Positions 47,160 through 59,567 of a stretch of DNA of 64,000 nt are shown here, piece after piece. Every line of letters begins with the position of its first letter. Position 1 is the stretch's first letter. The translations under genes were made by a program, and so were the position numbers. Location of the stretch: the NCBI GenBank assembly GCA_963854835.1, contig OY978525.1, forward strand, positions 113,384,018-113,448,017, written 5' to 3'. Source of the stretch: Megamerina dolium (Eukaryota > Arthropoda > Insecta > Diptera > Megamerinidae). Below the pieces are notes generated by a model. It was not told where the DNA came from. It did no database searches and saw only the letters and a list, made by a program, of their open reading frames with translations.

Positions 47160-49608
47160 ATGTCATCATCATCATCATACGTCAATTTACCATTATTTAG
47201 TGTTAATGTGAAAATCTGGCATTATTTGGGTTTCATCGAACATTCATCAAACTATCGTCGTATATTGGTTATATTACTTGTACCACTATTAATTAATGTT
47301 GGCCAATTAATGTACATCTATGTGATGCGACAACATATGAACGAATTAGTTTTAGGTCTATTCATGGCAGCCATCATATTCAATTCATTGCTACGTATAT
47401 GTTTTGTGGTAGCAAACGAAGAGAAATTTAGAAATTTCATGAAAGATATTGCAGCATGGTATAAAATAATTGAAGTTAGTATTTGTAAAGTTTTTCATTT
47501 TTTTATAAAAAAAAACTTTTGTAAAATTTTTAATTACTCTCTCTCTGGTTTATAGAATGACAATGATAAGAATCAATTAGAAAGAATGAAACAAATATGT
47601 AAACGAACCAATGCTGTATCAATATTTAGTATGACATTGGGTAGTTTTGGTGGCATTCTGACAATATTATTTCCACTTATATTATCAGGACGAAGTTTGT
47701 TATATTAAACATTAAGTTTTTTGCTTTGTAAATATTTATAATAATTTAATTTTCTACTATCCTCTCTTAGAATTACCATATGATATTTATATACCTGGTA
47801 TTGATGTATTGCAAAGTCCATATTATGAGCTGATATATATCATGGAAATTGTTTTTATAATGCCGTTCATTATGACTACCTATGTACCATTTACAAATCT
47901 TTTTATCACCTGGCTAATCTTTGGTATTGATATTTTACAAGATTTATGCTTGAAATTAGAAAAATTACAAGGACAATTTCTGGATGAAAATCAAATGTTA
48001 GACCAAATGAAAAAGCTTATAAGATATCATCAAAGAATTATAAGGTAAAATTGAGTGACGATTTAAATTAAGGTGCCTACCAAAAATTTTTCTCTTCATA
48101 GATTTTGTAAAAAACTGGAGGAATTGGTCTCATTTTTAAGCCTAGTGGAATTTATGCTATTGAGTATTATGCTGTGTGTACTATTATTTTTTCTTCTAAT
48201 GGTATGTTAATCGAAAATGATTATCACCTAATATTAGTAATTTCAAATGTTGCCAATTATTTGACATTTAAAAAAATGACAGATTATTGAATATTGAATA
48301 TTACTCAATACAATTTAAGAGGCATGTCTTTGACGTCAATTGCTCTAAATTTAACCTGAGCTTTGTATAAAATTCATTTAATTTTCTTAAATGAAAAAAT
48401 GTATTAAATTAATCGTTTAACCACAATCGAATTGGCAACTCTATTCATTGATTCATTTTAAATTGAATGTAAGCAAATTACAAATATTACAAATACATAT
48501 GAATATAATTTTAGCACTTTTAAAGTATATCACATGTTATATATACAAATGTAAGTAAATATAGGCGCATAAGTTTGGTAAGTAAAGTTGCGTAAGTAAA
48601 AATATATTAACATCAATTTCTTATGAATTATCATACGCGTGAGTAATATTAATCGTATTTGAAATATATTGAAAATTATTAAGAATATTTTTTTATATTT
48701 TAGCATACTTCTTCTTCTTTTTCCACAGACTGATGTGATGATGCTGAAATTTATTACTATCATATATATTGGTTGTATTTTCTACGTCATCTTTTTATCA
48801 TATTGGCACGCGAATGAATTCTCTTATGAGGTTTGTTTTATTTACATATTATGCTCTATTAATTATATTGAATCTTTGTAATCATTTTTAAAACTTTCAC
48901 ACATAACACATACACATTATACACATTATACACGCAAGCCCATATACAAGCAACATCGTATATATGCATACGTATGTATATAAACATATGTTGCTCGGAT
49001 GTGTTTGTAATCACATGCTATATGCATGTTGATTATAATGTATGAATTAAATTATTGATTTTCAAATCAAGGATCATTAAAAGAAATATAAAAAAATTTT
49101 TTTTTTTATATAATAATCATTTTGTGAAATGAAAAACTGCTCAGAAATGACAATGACTTTTTTATTTATTTTTCCTAAGAACTAGAGAGTTTTATCCAAA
49201 TTTGAATGCAAGTTGTTGTTGAAATGACCAAATGAATAACCCTTTATTATAAAATTTAATTTTTGTTTACCTATTTTGCATTTTCTAGAGTTTGAAAATT
49301 GCTCAAGCTGCTTATAATGTCGATTGGATCAATGGCAGTAGAGAATTTAAAAAATGTGTGTTAATTTTGATTAAACAAAGTCAAAATGCTTTACAGGTAA
49401 CTACACATATTTATACTATATTTACACATGTGCTTTTATGAAATAAAATATTTTTGTTTGGAATTTTTTCTAGAATTATTATTATTATTTTTTTTAATTC
49501 CAGATAACAGCTGGTGGTATTTATCCGATGACTTTAGAAACATTTCAAGCACTTTTAAATGTTTCCTATTCAATTTTTACACTATTACAAGGTTTAACTG
49601 CAAAATAA
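47160..49608 (+). CDS. Odorant receptor, 7tm_6 family (7 exons, 380 aa)
   Basis: A tuning odorant receptor that would form a ligand-gated channel with Orco in sensory neurons. Exons: 47160-47474, 47556-47694, 47771-48044, 48102-48201, 48729-48830, 49289-49396 and 49504-49608. All borders are GT/AG and all phases join (0,1,2,0,0,0), 1143 nt in total. Recognisable blocks: [14 protein letters not shown] (N-terminal, cytoplasmic), [13 protein letters not shown] before an extracellular loop, [18 protein letters not shown], and the family C-terminus [15 protein letters not shown] then SYSIFTLLQ. Several hydrophobic helices are evident. The length is typical (about 380-400 aa). I cannot assign an orthologue. 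The start at 47160 gives a usual short N-terminus. The 5' flank is duplicated. Confidence 0.92.
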
Positions 49609-49887
49609 ATAATTTAAAGTGTCACAATTTATTTTCTATAAATATTTTGAAGTAGAATTGTTTCGTAAAATTCATTTTATAACATAAATATTATTGTACG
49701 TACCTAGATTTTATTTTAGTCGAATAATCTTTAATGCATTGCTGTAGTGGAGTAGATGCACATATGAACTTGCAAGTGTCATAAACAAAACGTCGCAACA
49801 TTTTCATCGTGAAGAAACTGAAATGAAATTTTTAAATAAATAAACATATTAAATAACATGCTTACTTTTTTTGTAGATACATAAATA
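49609..49887. other. 3' flank of the receptor gene
   Basis: AATAAA overlaps the region just after the stop codon. No other feature. Confidence 0.4.
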
Positions 49888-50454
49888 TAGGTTGATCCAA
49901 TAGAAGGTATTTTTTCCAATAGGGATTCTCAGACATCTCACGTGTTATAACTGTCATGTTCATATGACATTTGTGTTCATTATTCATTGACATTTCACCA
50001 TGAATAGACTTACGCCAGAACAACGTTTACAAATTGTGAAAATTCAGTGTTCAGTGAGAAGTGTTCTTCATTCTCTTTGACCATTTCATGGTGTTCATAT
50101 GGTGTTATGTTGTGGTTATGGTGTTCAGATCTTGTGATCTGACGCAGTTGGATTACTTTTTATGGAGCTATGTGAAATTAGTTGTTTATGTCGATAAACC
50201 ACAATCGATTCCTGCATTAGAAGCGATCATAACACGCGTAATTAACGGAATATCGGCCGAAATGCTCGAAAATTGGACCCATATAATGGATCATGTTGGC
50301 CAGTTGGCCACAACATTTAAAATAAATTATTTTCAAACATTAAATGTCATAAACCGAACATACGTCTCAAATACACTTTTTGATTATTAAATTGATTTTA
50401 ATGCGTTTTATTAAAAAAAAAAAACTACCGGAAGCTCTTATTGGATCACCCTTT
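49888..50454 (+). mobile_element. internally deleted DD37-type mariner (MITE-like)
   Basis: The ends match inversely: GGTTGATCCAATAGAAG (left) and GGGTGATCCAATAAGAG (right, inward). The start of the transposase is kept (from 50000: MNRLTPEQRLQIVKIQ). The frame then jumps to the third-Asp region, CDLTQLDYFLWSYVK and VDKPQSIPALEAII (about 50133-50230), and the C-terminus to 50390. The catalytic core is absent, so it would need a transposase in trans. Confidence 0.8.
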
Positions 50455-52939
50455 ATAATACAATATTTAATAAACCCTATGTAGATGAATGTAAACAAGA
50501 AATTTTATTTAAGACGAAAAAAATAACAACCAAAATTATATGTATGGAAAAATACCACACTTATCCAAATTAAATAATAAATAATTATTCTCTAAATAAA
50601 ATATTAAAAATACACAATAGTAAAATATTGGCCAAAATGTCGCATTGCTAAGTAATAAACAAAAATTTTTTGGATAATATTCGAAAATTCGAAATTAGTA
50701 CCAATATTTAACCTTCAAGCGCTCCTTGTGTCAATTTGACACAATTTTTTAAAAAAGTTTTTATATTTTAGATATTTTGTTCAATTTTATAGCTGAGATG
50801 TGTAAATCGTATATAAGTTTTATGTGTTATATTTTTGAAAATAAATGACTCTTAAAGGCTGTACAATAATTATAAATCCAATGACACACAATAAATTAAA
50901 ATGAGCTGCAGTTTAGGGTTAAAGTAAAATATAAATTTCAAAATTTCATAACATTTCGGCCATTAGTTATTGAGTGCTTTTATGTGTTAATTTTATTGAC
51001 GTTTCATTTGTTAAATTCAAATTAATGGAAAAATCCGAATTTAGTGTATTAATTAAACACAATTGTGTGATGAGAAAAATATTGTTCAAACCAAGCAAAA
51101 GCCTTAAAAGTGTTTAACGAATCTGTTCCATCGAAAACAAAAATTATGTTTCTTTTATTCTATGTTCTTTGACATTTTGATAGATATGATATTATTAAAT
51201 AAAATTATTATTTAATCTATTTATCCAATTCAATGTTTCATATTTGTTTTTTTTTTCTGTTTTTTTTAAAGGAAATTAATTTTAAAGAAAAAATGTTTTG
51301 CAATTCTGCTCTATCCTGTTCTTTTATTCACCAAACAGCATTAAAAAGAAAAAAAAAACCAATCGGTGTTTCCCCTAGTATACTTTGAATATGTTATTTA
51401 ATTTCAGATATCACTTGGAAGAAGGGCTGATAAGAAATGTCAATTGTCGGTTCTGTTGTTTATAAATAGAAAGTGAAAAGTAAATAACAGAAAACATATC
51501 TGTTTATATTGCCTAATATATTGACGATAAATGTATAATGTGAATTTAATCAATTTCATCATTCGTAGGCATATGCCTGCTGGGCAATAAGTAAGCAGGC
51601 AGACTTTACTCTTAACAAAAAAGTACAAATACGTTAAAGTTAAAAAAAAAAAAAATTACTATTTAAAAATTTTGCAAATGCTTCTCTTCTCATTTACTCA
51701 TAAATTCTTGATGGGGAGAACCACACGGCTACGGAAGTCAAACTTGGCACACTATTTGTCACAAATATAGTAGAATACAAATCGAAAAGCTGCTATACAT
51801 ATATGGCATTTTCCAAGCACGCCTTCTGCTTTGAAGTGGCTAACTTTAATTTCAATTTAAAGTCAGCAAATCGACACCCTTTAATTTTCTACTTCGAAAT
51901 TCATACCAATACATGTTTGTACGATAATCTCTATAATTTGTTAATTGATAATTTTATTAGACATTTATTTTCCATTGCCACTGATAAAATCTGTTGTTGT
52001 TATTATTATTAAGTATAAGTATTATCATAATTATTAATTTTCTATTTCTCTATACAAGTACAAACTTGACCAATATTTGTATTCTTGCGAAATACACATA
52101 GAGATACCTAAATATGCAGATAGAGCACCTCGGAAATAAATCGATAGCATTTGTTCGGTGCTTGAACTTTGTTTTTTCTTTTCAAGTATTTTTCTTTCTT
52201 GTTTTTATTTCTTTTCTTTTTTTTTTTTTGGCCAAAAAAAAATTTTAATTTTTGTATATTCTGATGTTATTTAATCGCTTATTGGCACACGTTTATATAT
52301 ACATATGTAGTGAATTAATGTACGAAATTATGCCTTCTTTCAACATTTCATTATTGCTAATTATTAAATATGATTTATTTACCAATTAAAATATACTTAA
52401 TCACTTTGATATACTATTCACATAGTGAATTGCCACAAATTTTGCAATAGTGAGTAAATGAAAATATTTCAAGGTCATATGTGTATACTTGTGTATATAT
52501 TGTTTAAATTAAAACAATATGTTTACATTAAAAATTTCGGCAAAATAAGAATATAAATAAAAATAAACGTGTAAACAAGAAAAAGATTATTTTTTAAAAT
52601 TTGAAATTTAAATGTCAGAAATTATAAATATTTTGCTAATTTTAATATATTGTAAACCATTGTAAAATAAACCTGGTCAAATCAGTTCAGAGAGTGCCAT
52701 AAGGTTCTCACAATATATTTTGTCTTATCAAATTATTGTATCATGGTGGCTTGGTGGAATAAAATCATGGTTTTTTTCCTTTTCTGCACAATTATGGCAC
52801 AATCAGTAGCGTGAAACGCCTAGTGCAATTATCCAAGGCGTTTATTCAGTCTTTTTATTAGATGCGCATAAATACAATGAATAGAAAAGAGATGACTAGA
52901 TATAATATAAAATAGAAACTTGAATGAGAGAAAAGAGAA
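50455..52939. other. AT-rich non-coding DNA
   Basis: No coding frame is supported. It contains poly-A/T runs and ATT-rich repeats, for example near 51996-52020. Confidence 0.5.
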
Positions 52940-53380
52940 CGGATGATCCCTACACTGCAGTTGACGCTCTTTTTTAATAGAGGCTCCGTTGAAAATCTAT
53001 TTTCGATAGATTCGAACATTACGTTACCCGCCAATACGTCGACCTGACATCAGACTGGAGATATTGCGAAAGACCACTTTTGCAAACAGATGATACTTTG
53101 GATTGAGTAAGCAATTGAGAAGTCGATTCCTTTCTTGGAAACCGAAAATCATACTCTACAAATCTCTCATCATCCCTGTCCTGGACAATTTCCAATTCAG
53201 ATGAGAGTATGCTAAGAGTTTTTTAGGGAAAAGTCCTTCGCACGATTTTTTCGAAATTATTTGAGTTGGTGGCAATTATCGAATAAGGTACAAACATGAA
53301 CTGTATGAGCTGTATGCCGATATTGACGTATTAAAAGGCTTAAAATACGAGCGAATGGAAGAACTAGCATTTTATCTATC
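52940..53380 (+). mobile_element. RTE-clade LINE fragment
   Basis: The nucleotide sequence follows the RTE copy at 17890: GAGTAAGCAATTGAGAAGTC, then CGAAAATCATACTCTACAAA, TCATCATCCCTGTCCT, TATGAGCTGTATGCCGATAT and CGAATGGAAGA. No open frame. Confidence 0.7.
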
Positions 53381-53559
53381 ATATTGATAGGTAGCACTAT
53401 GACCATTAAGTTTTGTATATGCAAATCGTATATGTTTGTAGTGTTTCCTTATTCTCATATTCTTATTCTTATTCTTCTTCTTTCGTTAGAGTATAGATTT
53501 GTAATTTCACTCTGATATGACTTCACTTTTTAAATATATCTCACGATGGCGTTACTAAA

Positions 53560-54170
53560 TACTCTCAATCGATCTTCCTTTATTTCTCTGGCCATGTTCT
53601 CCTTTTTCATCTCTTCTATATATCTCTCTCTCTCTTTCTTTTTTTTCATCTAGTTCTCTATCTCTATCGACCTCTGTCGATATTCATCTGTCTCTCTCTA
53701 TATTCATAGAACTTAATCGATCTTCATGTGCCTCTCTCTGTCTTTATCGATCTGTATCGCTCTTCCTCTATCTCTATCGATATCTATCTGTCTCTCTCTC
53801 TCTCTCTGTCTATCTCTGCAGATCTCTCGGACTCCCTAATATCTCTATCGATCTATATCTGTTTCTCTCTATCTCTCTATATCTTTATCTCTTTCTATCT
53901 CTGTCGATCTCTGCCCATATTCAACTGTCGCTCTCTATATCTAAATAACTTAATCGATCTTCATGTGTCTCTCTCTGCATCTCTATCGATCTGTATCGTT
54001 CTTCCTCTTTCCCTATCGATATCTACCTTTCTCTCTCTATCTCTGCCGATCTCTCAGACTCTCTAATATCTCTGTCGATCTATATTTGTTTCTCTTTATG
54101 AGTCTATATCTCTACCTATCTCAATATTCAACTCTCTGTGTCTCTATCTCTCTCTCTCTCTTTCTGTGTG
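53560..54170. repeat. CT-rich minisatellite, about 237-bp period
   Basis: A (CTCT)n-rich tract with many TATCGAT/ATCGATCT motifs. The landmark ACTTAATCGATCTTCATGTG occurs at 53711 and 53948, giving a period near 237 bp and about two full units. The open frames across it are composition artefacts. Confidence 0.8.
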
Positions 54171-55243
54171 CATTTGGCGTGAACAAATTTATTTGAAATT
54201 AAAATTTTTAACATTTTCATCGTGACTATGAATTTATACCGACCAAATAAATAGAGAGCTTTTTCACGATTCGATGTTCAATCGCTGAACCATTAACATC
54301 GGTCGAAAGAACGAAGTTTCCTTGAAATGAGCACCCGGTGTGAATGAACTATGAGAATGCATGGGGGTTAGGTAGATAAGAAGGTTAAAGTAATGGAATT
54401 AATGGATTACAAAGGACAAATAAAATAATCAAAGAAATCGAATTGTCAATGACTTTTTTTTTTGCAAAATCACAATAATAATAATAATAACAATAATAAT
54501 AATATTGATAGTAAGAGAGAAAAATAGAAAACTTAATTCGTAATATGAGAAAAAAAAATGAAAAATAATAAACACAAAATAAGACAGCAAGCATGAATAA
54601 CAACAATTTAAATCATGTGATGGTGATAACGTCACTGACGTGCCCCCTTCTTGAACACAGTGTTATATTGTAGGTATATACATATATAATTTTATATATT
54701 TGTTGTTTTATATTGTAATGACGTTATTGAAATGCTAAATTTTATTTACATACATATGTACAAAATACTTACGTACAGTTTCAATTTAATTTCAACAAAA
54801 ATCTAAACAATTGCAAATGCAAATGTATTTTGCATTTACTTTTTTATTATGAATGTCTGGGATGGGGGATGCACTTTATCGTATAAACAATATATTTTTT
54901 GTTTTGCTTTGATTTTGTGTAAAATTGATGAAATATTGTGCTGTTTTGCATTTCTTGATGAAATTCCCACTCAAAGCGGTGGTTTTGTTTAATCAGATAT
55001 TTTTGTATTTGTTGTTGTATTTTATAGTTATCGCGTCCCTTACCTACATACTATGAAAGTAAAAGTAATAAATTCATATTGTGAGCGTGTACTTTATACT
55101 AAATACTTGATACTAAAATATTTTAAGACCATATAATTAATATTTACGTCATATTATTATGGCACTTTATTACATACACACATACATATGTATTTTAAAT
55201 CACACTCAAAACGGATAAACATTAATCATATTAAGTTGAAGTA
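54171..55243. other. non-coding DNA
   Basis: No gene is recognised. (AAT)n at about 54474-54505. Confidence 0.5.
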
Positions 55244-56885
55244 CAGTGGCTCACAGCTTATTTCGTACAGTGTATATATTTTTATGTACATGGCTGTAAC
55301 ATCGAAACTAAAAAACTTATCAATAAGTTTTGAATGTAGATGTCTATGTATGTGTTTAGTAAACCTAATAAGAAAACGGGGAACCCCAAAAATTGTTCTT
55401 TTTGTCATGCAAGAGAGAAAAACTATTGATCAGCTGATTTTCAGCTCACATCTTATTTCGTACACAAACTTCAATGTAAGTAAGTTTCATTCTGCCGCGC
55501 AGTTACAAAGTTTTTTTGAATTGTATGAGTTTTTGGACCTTTTTAACTATTATAACAATTTTTATTATTATTATTTTAAATAGTTAAAGTGCTGTAAATT
55601 AAACATTTAGCGTTATGGGTCGTCGTACAACGATGGAACAGCGTAAACTGGTAATTAACCATTTTAGGAAAGGTCAGAGTGTGCGAAAAATTGCTGAAAT
55701 GACAAATTTAAGTGCCTCAACTGTCCAATACATCATTCAACGCTTCGTTCGCGAAAATCGGTTGGGCAGAGAAGCACCTAATAAGATTTTCAACGCTTCA
55801 GACGAGCGTTATATTGTACGAAAAATTAAGAAAAATCCAAAGTTATCCGCTCCGAAGTTGGCTGCAGAGGTTCAGCGTGAAATAGGAAAATCATCCAGTG
55901 CTGAAACTGTCCGACGTGTGCTGCGCAATCATGACTTGAACGGTCGAGTAGCCCGAAAGAAACCATTCATTTCGAAAATGAATATACAACGCCGGCTTGA
56001 CTTCGCCAAAGAGCATATTATTAATACTCCTGCGTTCTGGAATACCGTTATTTTCGCGGATGAGTCTAAGTTTAATATTTTTGGCTCGGACGGAATGTCA
56101 TATGTTTGGCGTAAAGCGAATACCGAGCTAAACAAGGAGAACCTTAAGCCCACAGTGAAGCATGGTGGCGGTAGCGTGATGGTTTGGGCCTGTATGTCAG
56201 CAGCCGGAGTAGGTGAATTGGTTTTTATTGAGGGAACAATGGACAAAATGAAGTACCTCGAGATTCTGAAAAACAATTTACTTCAAAGTGCAGACAAACT
56301 GGGTTTGCGGGAAGAATTTCGGTACTACCAAGATAATGACCCAAAACATAAATCTGGGATTGTGCAATCTTGGCTTATTTGGAACTGCCCACACTTGATG
56401 TCTCCACCACCACAGTCACCTGACATGAATGTGATTGAAAATCTTTGGTCTATTTTGGACAATAAAATAAGAACACACAAGATTTCTAATAAGCAAGACC
56501 TAAAGAAGGTACTGATGGAAGAATGGAAAAAAATCACACCAGACATCACTCAAAAATTGGTGGATTCAATGCCAAATAGACTCCAGGCTGTCATTAACGC
56601 TAAGGGATGTCAACTAAATATTAAAATCAACTTACTTTGTTTTTAGTTTGAACTTAAAGAGACTGTACGAAATAAGCTGTGACATGAATTTTCCTATTTT
56701 TTTCTTATTTTATTTTTTTATAGGGTCAAACACTAAAATTTTGAAAAAGTAAATTTTGGAAAATAAAAAACAAACCTTCCTTTCTAAAATGGCATTTATA
56801 TTTTGTTCAAATTTTTGCTATATTAGGAATTACGACTGCAGCAATTTTTAAACTGTCACTGTACGAAATAAGCTGGGAGCCACTG
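55244..56885 (+). mobile_element. Tc1-like transposon, complete copy 2 (1642 bp)
   Basis: Flanked by TA. Outer inverted repeats at 55244-55272 and 56857-56885, inner repeat copies at about 55443-55466 and 56661-56683 (IR/DR structure). Same length as copy 1 in inverted orientation. The 5' and 3' non-coding parts I compared by eye are identical, including the one-base difference between left (GGCTCAC) and right (GGCTCCC) ends. Confidence 0.95.
55615..56646 (+). CDS. Tc1-like transposase, intact (343 aa), copy 2
   Basis: The protein is residue-for-residue the same as that at 36244-37275: N-terminal helix-turn-helix pair, Gly-rich box at 184-195 and a complete DD34E triad (D149, D240, E275). 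An intact frame in both copies, plus matching untranslated regions, points to very recent transposition and possible activity. The start ATG at 55615 is preceded by about 370 bp of 5' non-coding element sequence, a usual layout for the IR/DR group. Confidence 0.95.
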   Translation: MGRRTTMEQRKLVINHFRKGQSVRKIAEMTNLSASTVQYIIQRFVRENRLGREAPNKIFNASDERYIVRKIKKNPKLSAPKLAAEVQREIGKSSSAETVRRVLRNHDLNGRVARKKPFISKMNIQRRLDFAKEHIINTPAFWNTVIFADESKFNIFGSDGMSYVWRKANTELNKENLKPTVKHGGGSVMVWACMSAAGVGELVFIEGTMDKMKYLEILKNNLLQSADKLGLREEFRYYQDNDPKHKSGIVQSWLIWNCPHLMSPPPQSPDMNVIENLWSILDNKIRTHKISNKQDLKKVLMEEWKKITPDITQKLVDSMPNRLQAVINAKGCQLNIKINLLCF

Positions 56886-59530
56886 TACATCATTTGAACA
56901 TCCAGCCATTTCCTTAAACGCAACAAAATTGATTACTAACAATATCGATTGTCAAATAAAGAGTTTAAACATCAATAACAACAATTACATTTATTAAGTG
57001 TTGTTTAAAATTTGCTCCGACGGACTGACGTTAGGGGGCGAGCCATAAAATATCACAATTTCATTGTATTTGTGTGTATGTGTATGCAAATATGTGACGC
57101 GATATACATACATCATCGAATTGTTTTCTTTCATTTTTGTTGTTGTTGTTGAAATCAAGAAAAATAAAGGTGGTCATTCTGTCAGCATGGTTAACGGTAT
57201 TGGAACAACGTGAATGACCAACCAAATAAATAAGATTTACGTAAATGCAATCATACGACTCAATACGTATGTATGTATGTAGTAAGTACTCGCAATACTT
57301 GCGCTGATTCAATTCGATTAATTTCATTGAATGAAATCTAAATTTAATGTAATATTTAATTAAATATTGTCGCTACATGGAAAGGCATTATTAAATGCTG
57401 CACAAAGAATGGAAAACTTTGTAATCTCTCTTCAATTGTCAGCCTCCAACTTTATTTGATTGCATTTGCCTTCTACATATTTGATTCTTTGCACCTCTAG
57501 ATTCCCCTTATATTTGTATTTATTTTCTTATATATGTACTTTGATTGTTTTTTGGAATTGTAGACTAGTATATACATATGTAAATTTAGAGAAAAAAAAA
57601 ATGTAAATAATACAGACAGTTAAATAAGCACTTATAGTATCATGAGATAACATCAGTAACCGCCATATGTCAAATATCTTGTGAAATTCCGCAATCTCAT
57701 CAAATTTAGCGCGCCAATACAGCAAAACATGTTTAAACATGTGTCTCTCAGCATATGAAGAGTCAAAAGCTTTGCCAGATAATGCGAAAAAAACAAAATG
57801 AGAAACTAAGATAAGCAAAAATGGGTGTCAAAAGTATACAGAGAGCGATAGAGAGAAAGAGAGAGAGTGTCGTAATGGCAATGAGCAAAGCAAAGTGAAA
57901 TTCTGTGCTCGCACGACTCAGCCAGCACGTGGCAAAGATAAGCTACATATAATAGGTATCAATATTTGTACATGCCCATATAGACAGAAAAGGGAACTTG
58001 AATTTCATTTTCACTAATTTTTTTTTTCAATTTTTTGAAGATAAACTTCTGTGTTCAAAGTGTATAAATGTCTCCCTTTCAATGTTGAATTCAATATTCC
58101 CCTCATATGCTAATTTGTACAATGATCGATCATGATCACATTGCAAATTACTTCCCAATGACCTGCATTGCACATGAAGCACCAACATACATATATAAAT
58201 ATGTATCGTCAAATGAGGTAATGGGGTAATTAGTGACACAAATAAAAAAAAGGTTTTTTTCTTATAATTATTCATAGTGCAAATAGAGTGTTTTGATGCC
58301 TTTCCATTACTCTTGATCTGTACTTTAAGTGCACTATATGTATATGTATAAAGGAAGAGTTATATTTTTTGGATCTTATTGTTATACATACATATATTAT
58401 TTGAAAAAAAAAAAACGTTTTTTTTAGTGATAGATATTTTTTTTTACATATAAAATGAATAATTTTTTTTTCCTTTTTGGTATAAATTAGAAAAACTTCA
58501 ATAAGAATATTAAAAATATGAAAATCATGAATAAAAATAAAATAATTTTAAATCGTAAAATACACTACTTTACAATTAATTATTTTGAAAAAATACAATA
58601 CCAAGAAATTCAGGTATAGGGGATAGTTAGTATTGATTTCCTGAGCTCAAAACACAATTTAAAAATTTGTTGTATGGTCAGATTTCTGAGATAACGGTAA
58701 TTTTGTGTTCTTTTGGATTTCACTTCAATTTTTTTACTAAACTGTTAAGGGCAATCAACGCAAACCGTACCTTTAAAATATGATAATTAAAATACGCTTT
58801 TAACGAAGTACAAGTTGCAGTGATTTTTTTATAAGAAGTTGAAAAATTTAGGAATTTTTTATTTTTTAGGAAACTAGCCTGTTAAATTACAAACACTTTA
58901 AGCCTTAAATTATCAAGATCGGGTGAAAATTGAATTTTTGGTGATATATTCTTTTTTTTTTCGTAACACTCAAATTTTTAAGTATTCATCATACGCTCTA
59001 CTTTCACTGTACTGTACGCGTGCGCAATTGTACACAAGTGCAGTCTTTCAAAAAGACTGCAAAATGTTGATGAAGAAAAGCAAAAAAGGAAAAAAAAAAT
59101 TCTTTTTATTCTTTTATGGTTGTCATTTGCACAATTTTTTCGTTTTTAATTATCCAACATAAAATTCAAGCAAACAAAATCTGCACCCAACAAAACTTTG
59201 CGTTCAATATGAAGATGTTGCCACAGCGAACTTTTAATAGGAAATGTCAAATTAGCAAACTGACAGTTCATACAGGCAATATTTGTCAAGATAATTGCCC
59301 TGATAACGATTTTTTTCTTTGAGGAATATGTGATCTCCATTGGCAATATATTTCCTGATAACATAATCAACATCAAAACTTTGTGAAGACGCCCTGTAAA
59401 GCACATAGAAATTATTTGATAGCAATAAATAATTTTCTCGCCTGCAACATTCACATTTAATGCATTTATATGACAAACATTAGAGATTTTTGACGTAAAT
59501 ATTGAGCCCTTATATTTTTCACAATTTCAG
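56886..59530. other. AT-rich non-coding DNA
   Basis: No gene is supported. It contains TTG repeats (57137-57151), a (GA)n patch at 57840-57869 and poly-A/T runs. If 59531-59567 is a real exon, this may be intron of a large plus-strand gene. Confidence 0.4.
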
Positions 59531-59567
59531 GATCCCGCAATACCTCAAGTCGGCACTGATATAATCG
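59531..59567 (+). CDS. candidate 37-nt internal micro-exon of an unidentified gene
   Basis: Acceptor TTTTTCACAATTTCAG and a perfect donor GTAAGT bracket 37 nt. Only one of three frames is open: DPAIPQVGTDII plus one base (phase 0 in, phase 1 out). The block is less AT-rich than the surrounding kilobases. I do not recognise the peptide, and no neighbouring exon was identified within the window. Confidence 0.45.

Noticed and set aside
46999..47211. 70-codon frame overlapping the receptor start
   Set aside because: Different frame from the receptor exon; lacks homology and ends within exon 1.
53728..54196. Ser/Leu-rich frames of over 100 codons
   Set aside because: Products of the CT-rich minisatellite; composition only.
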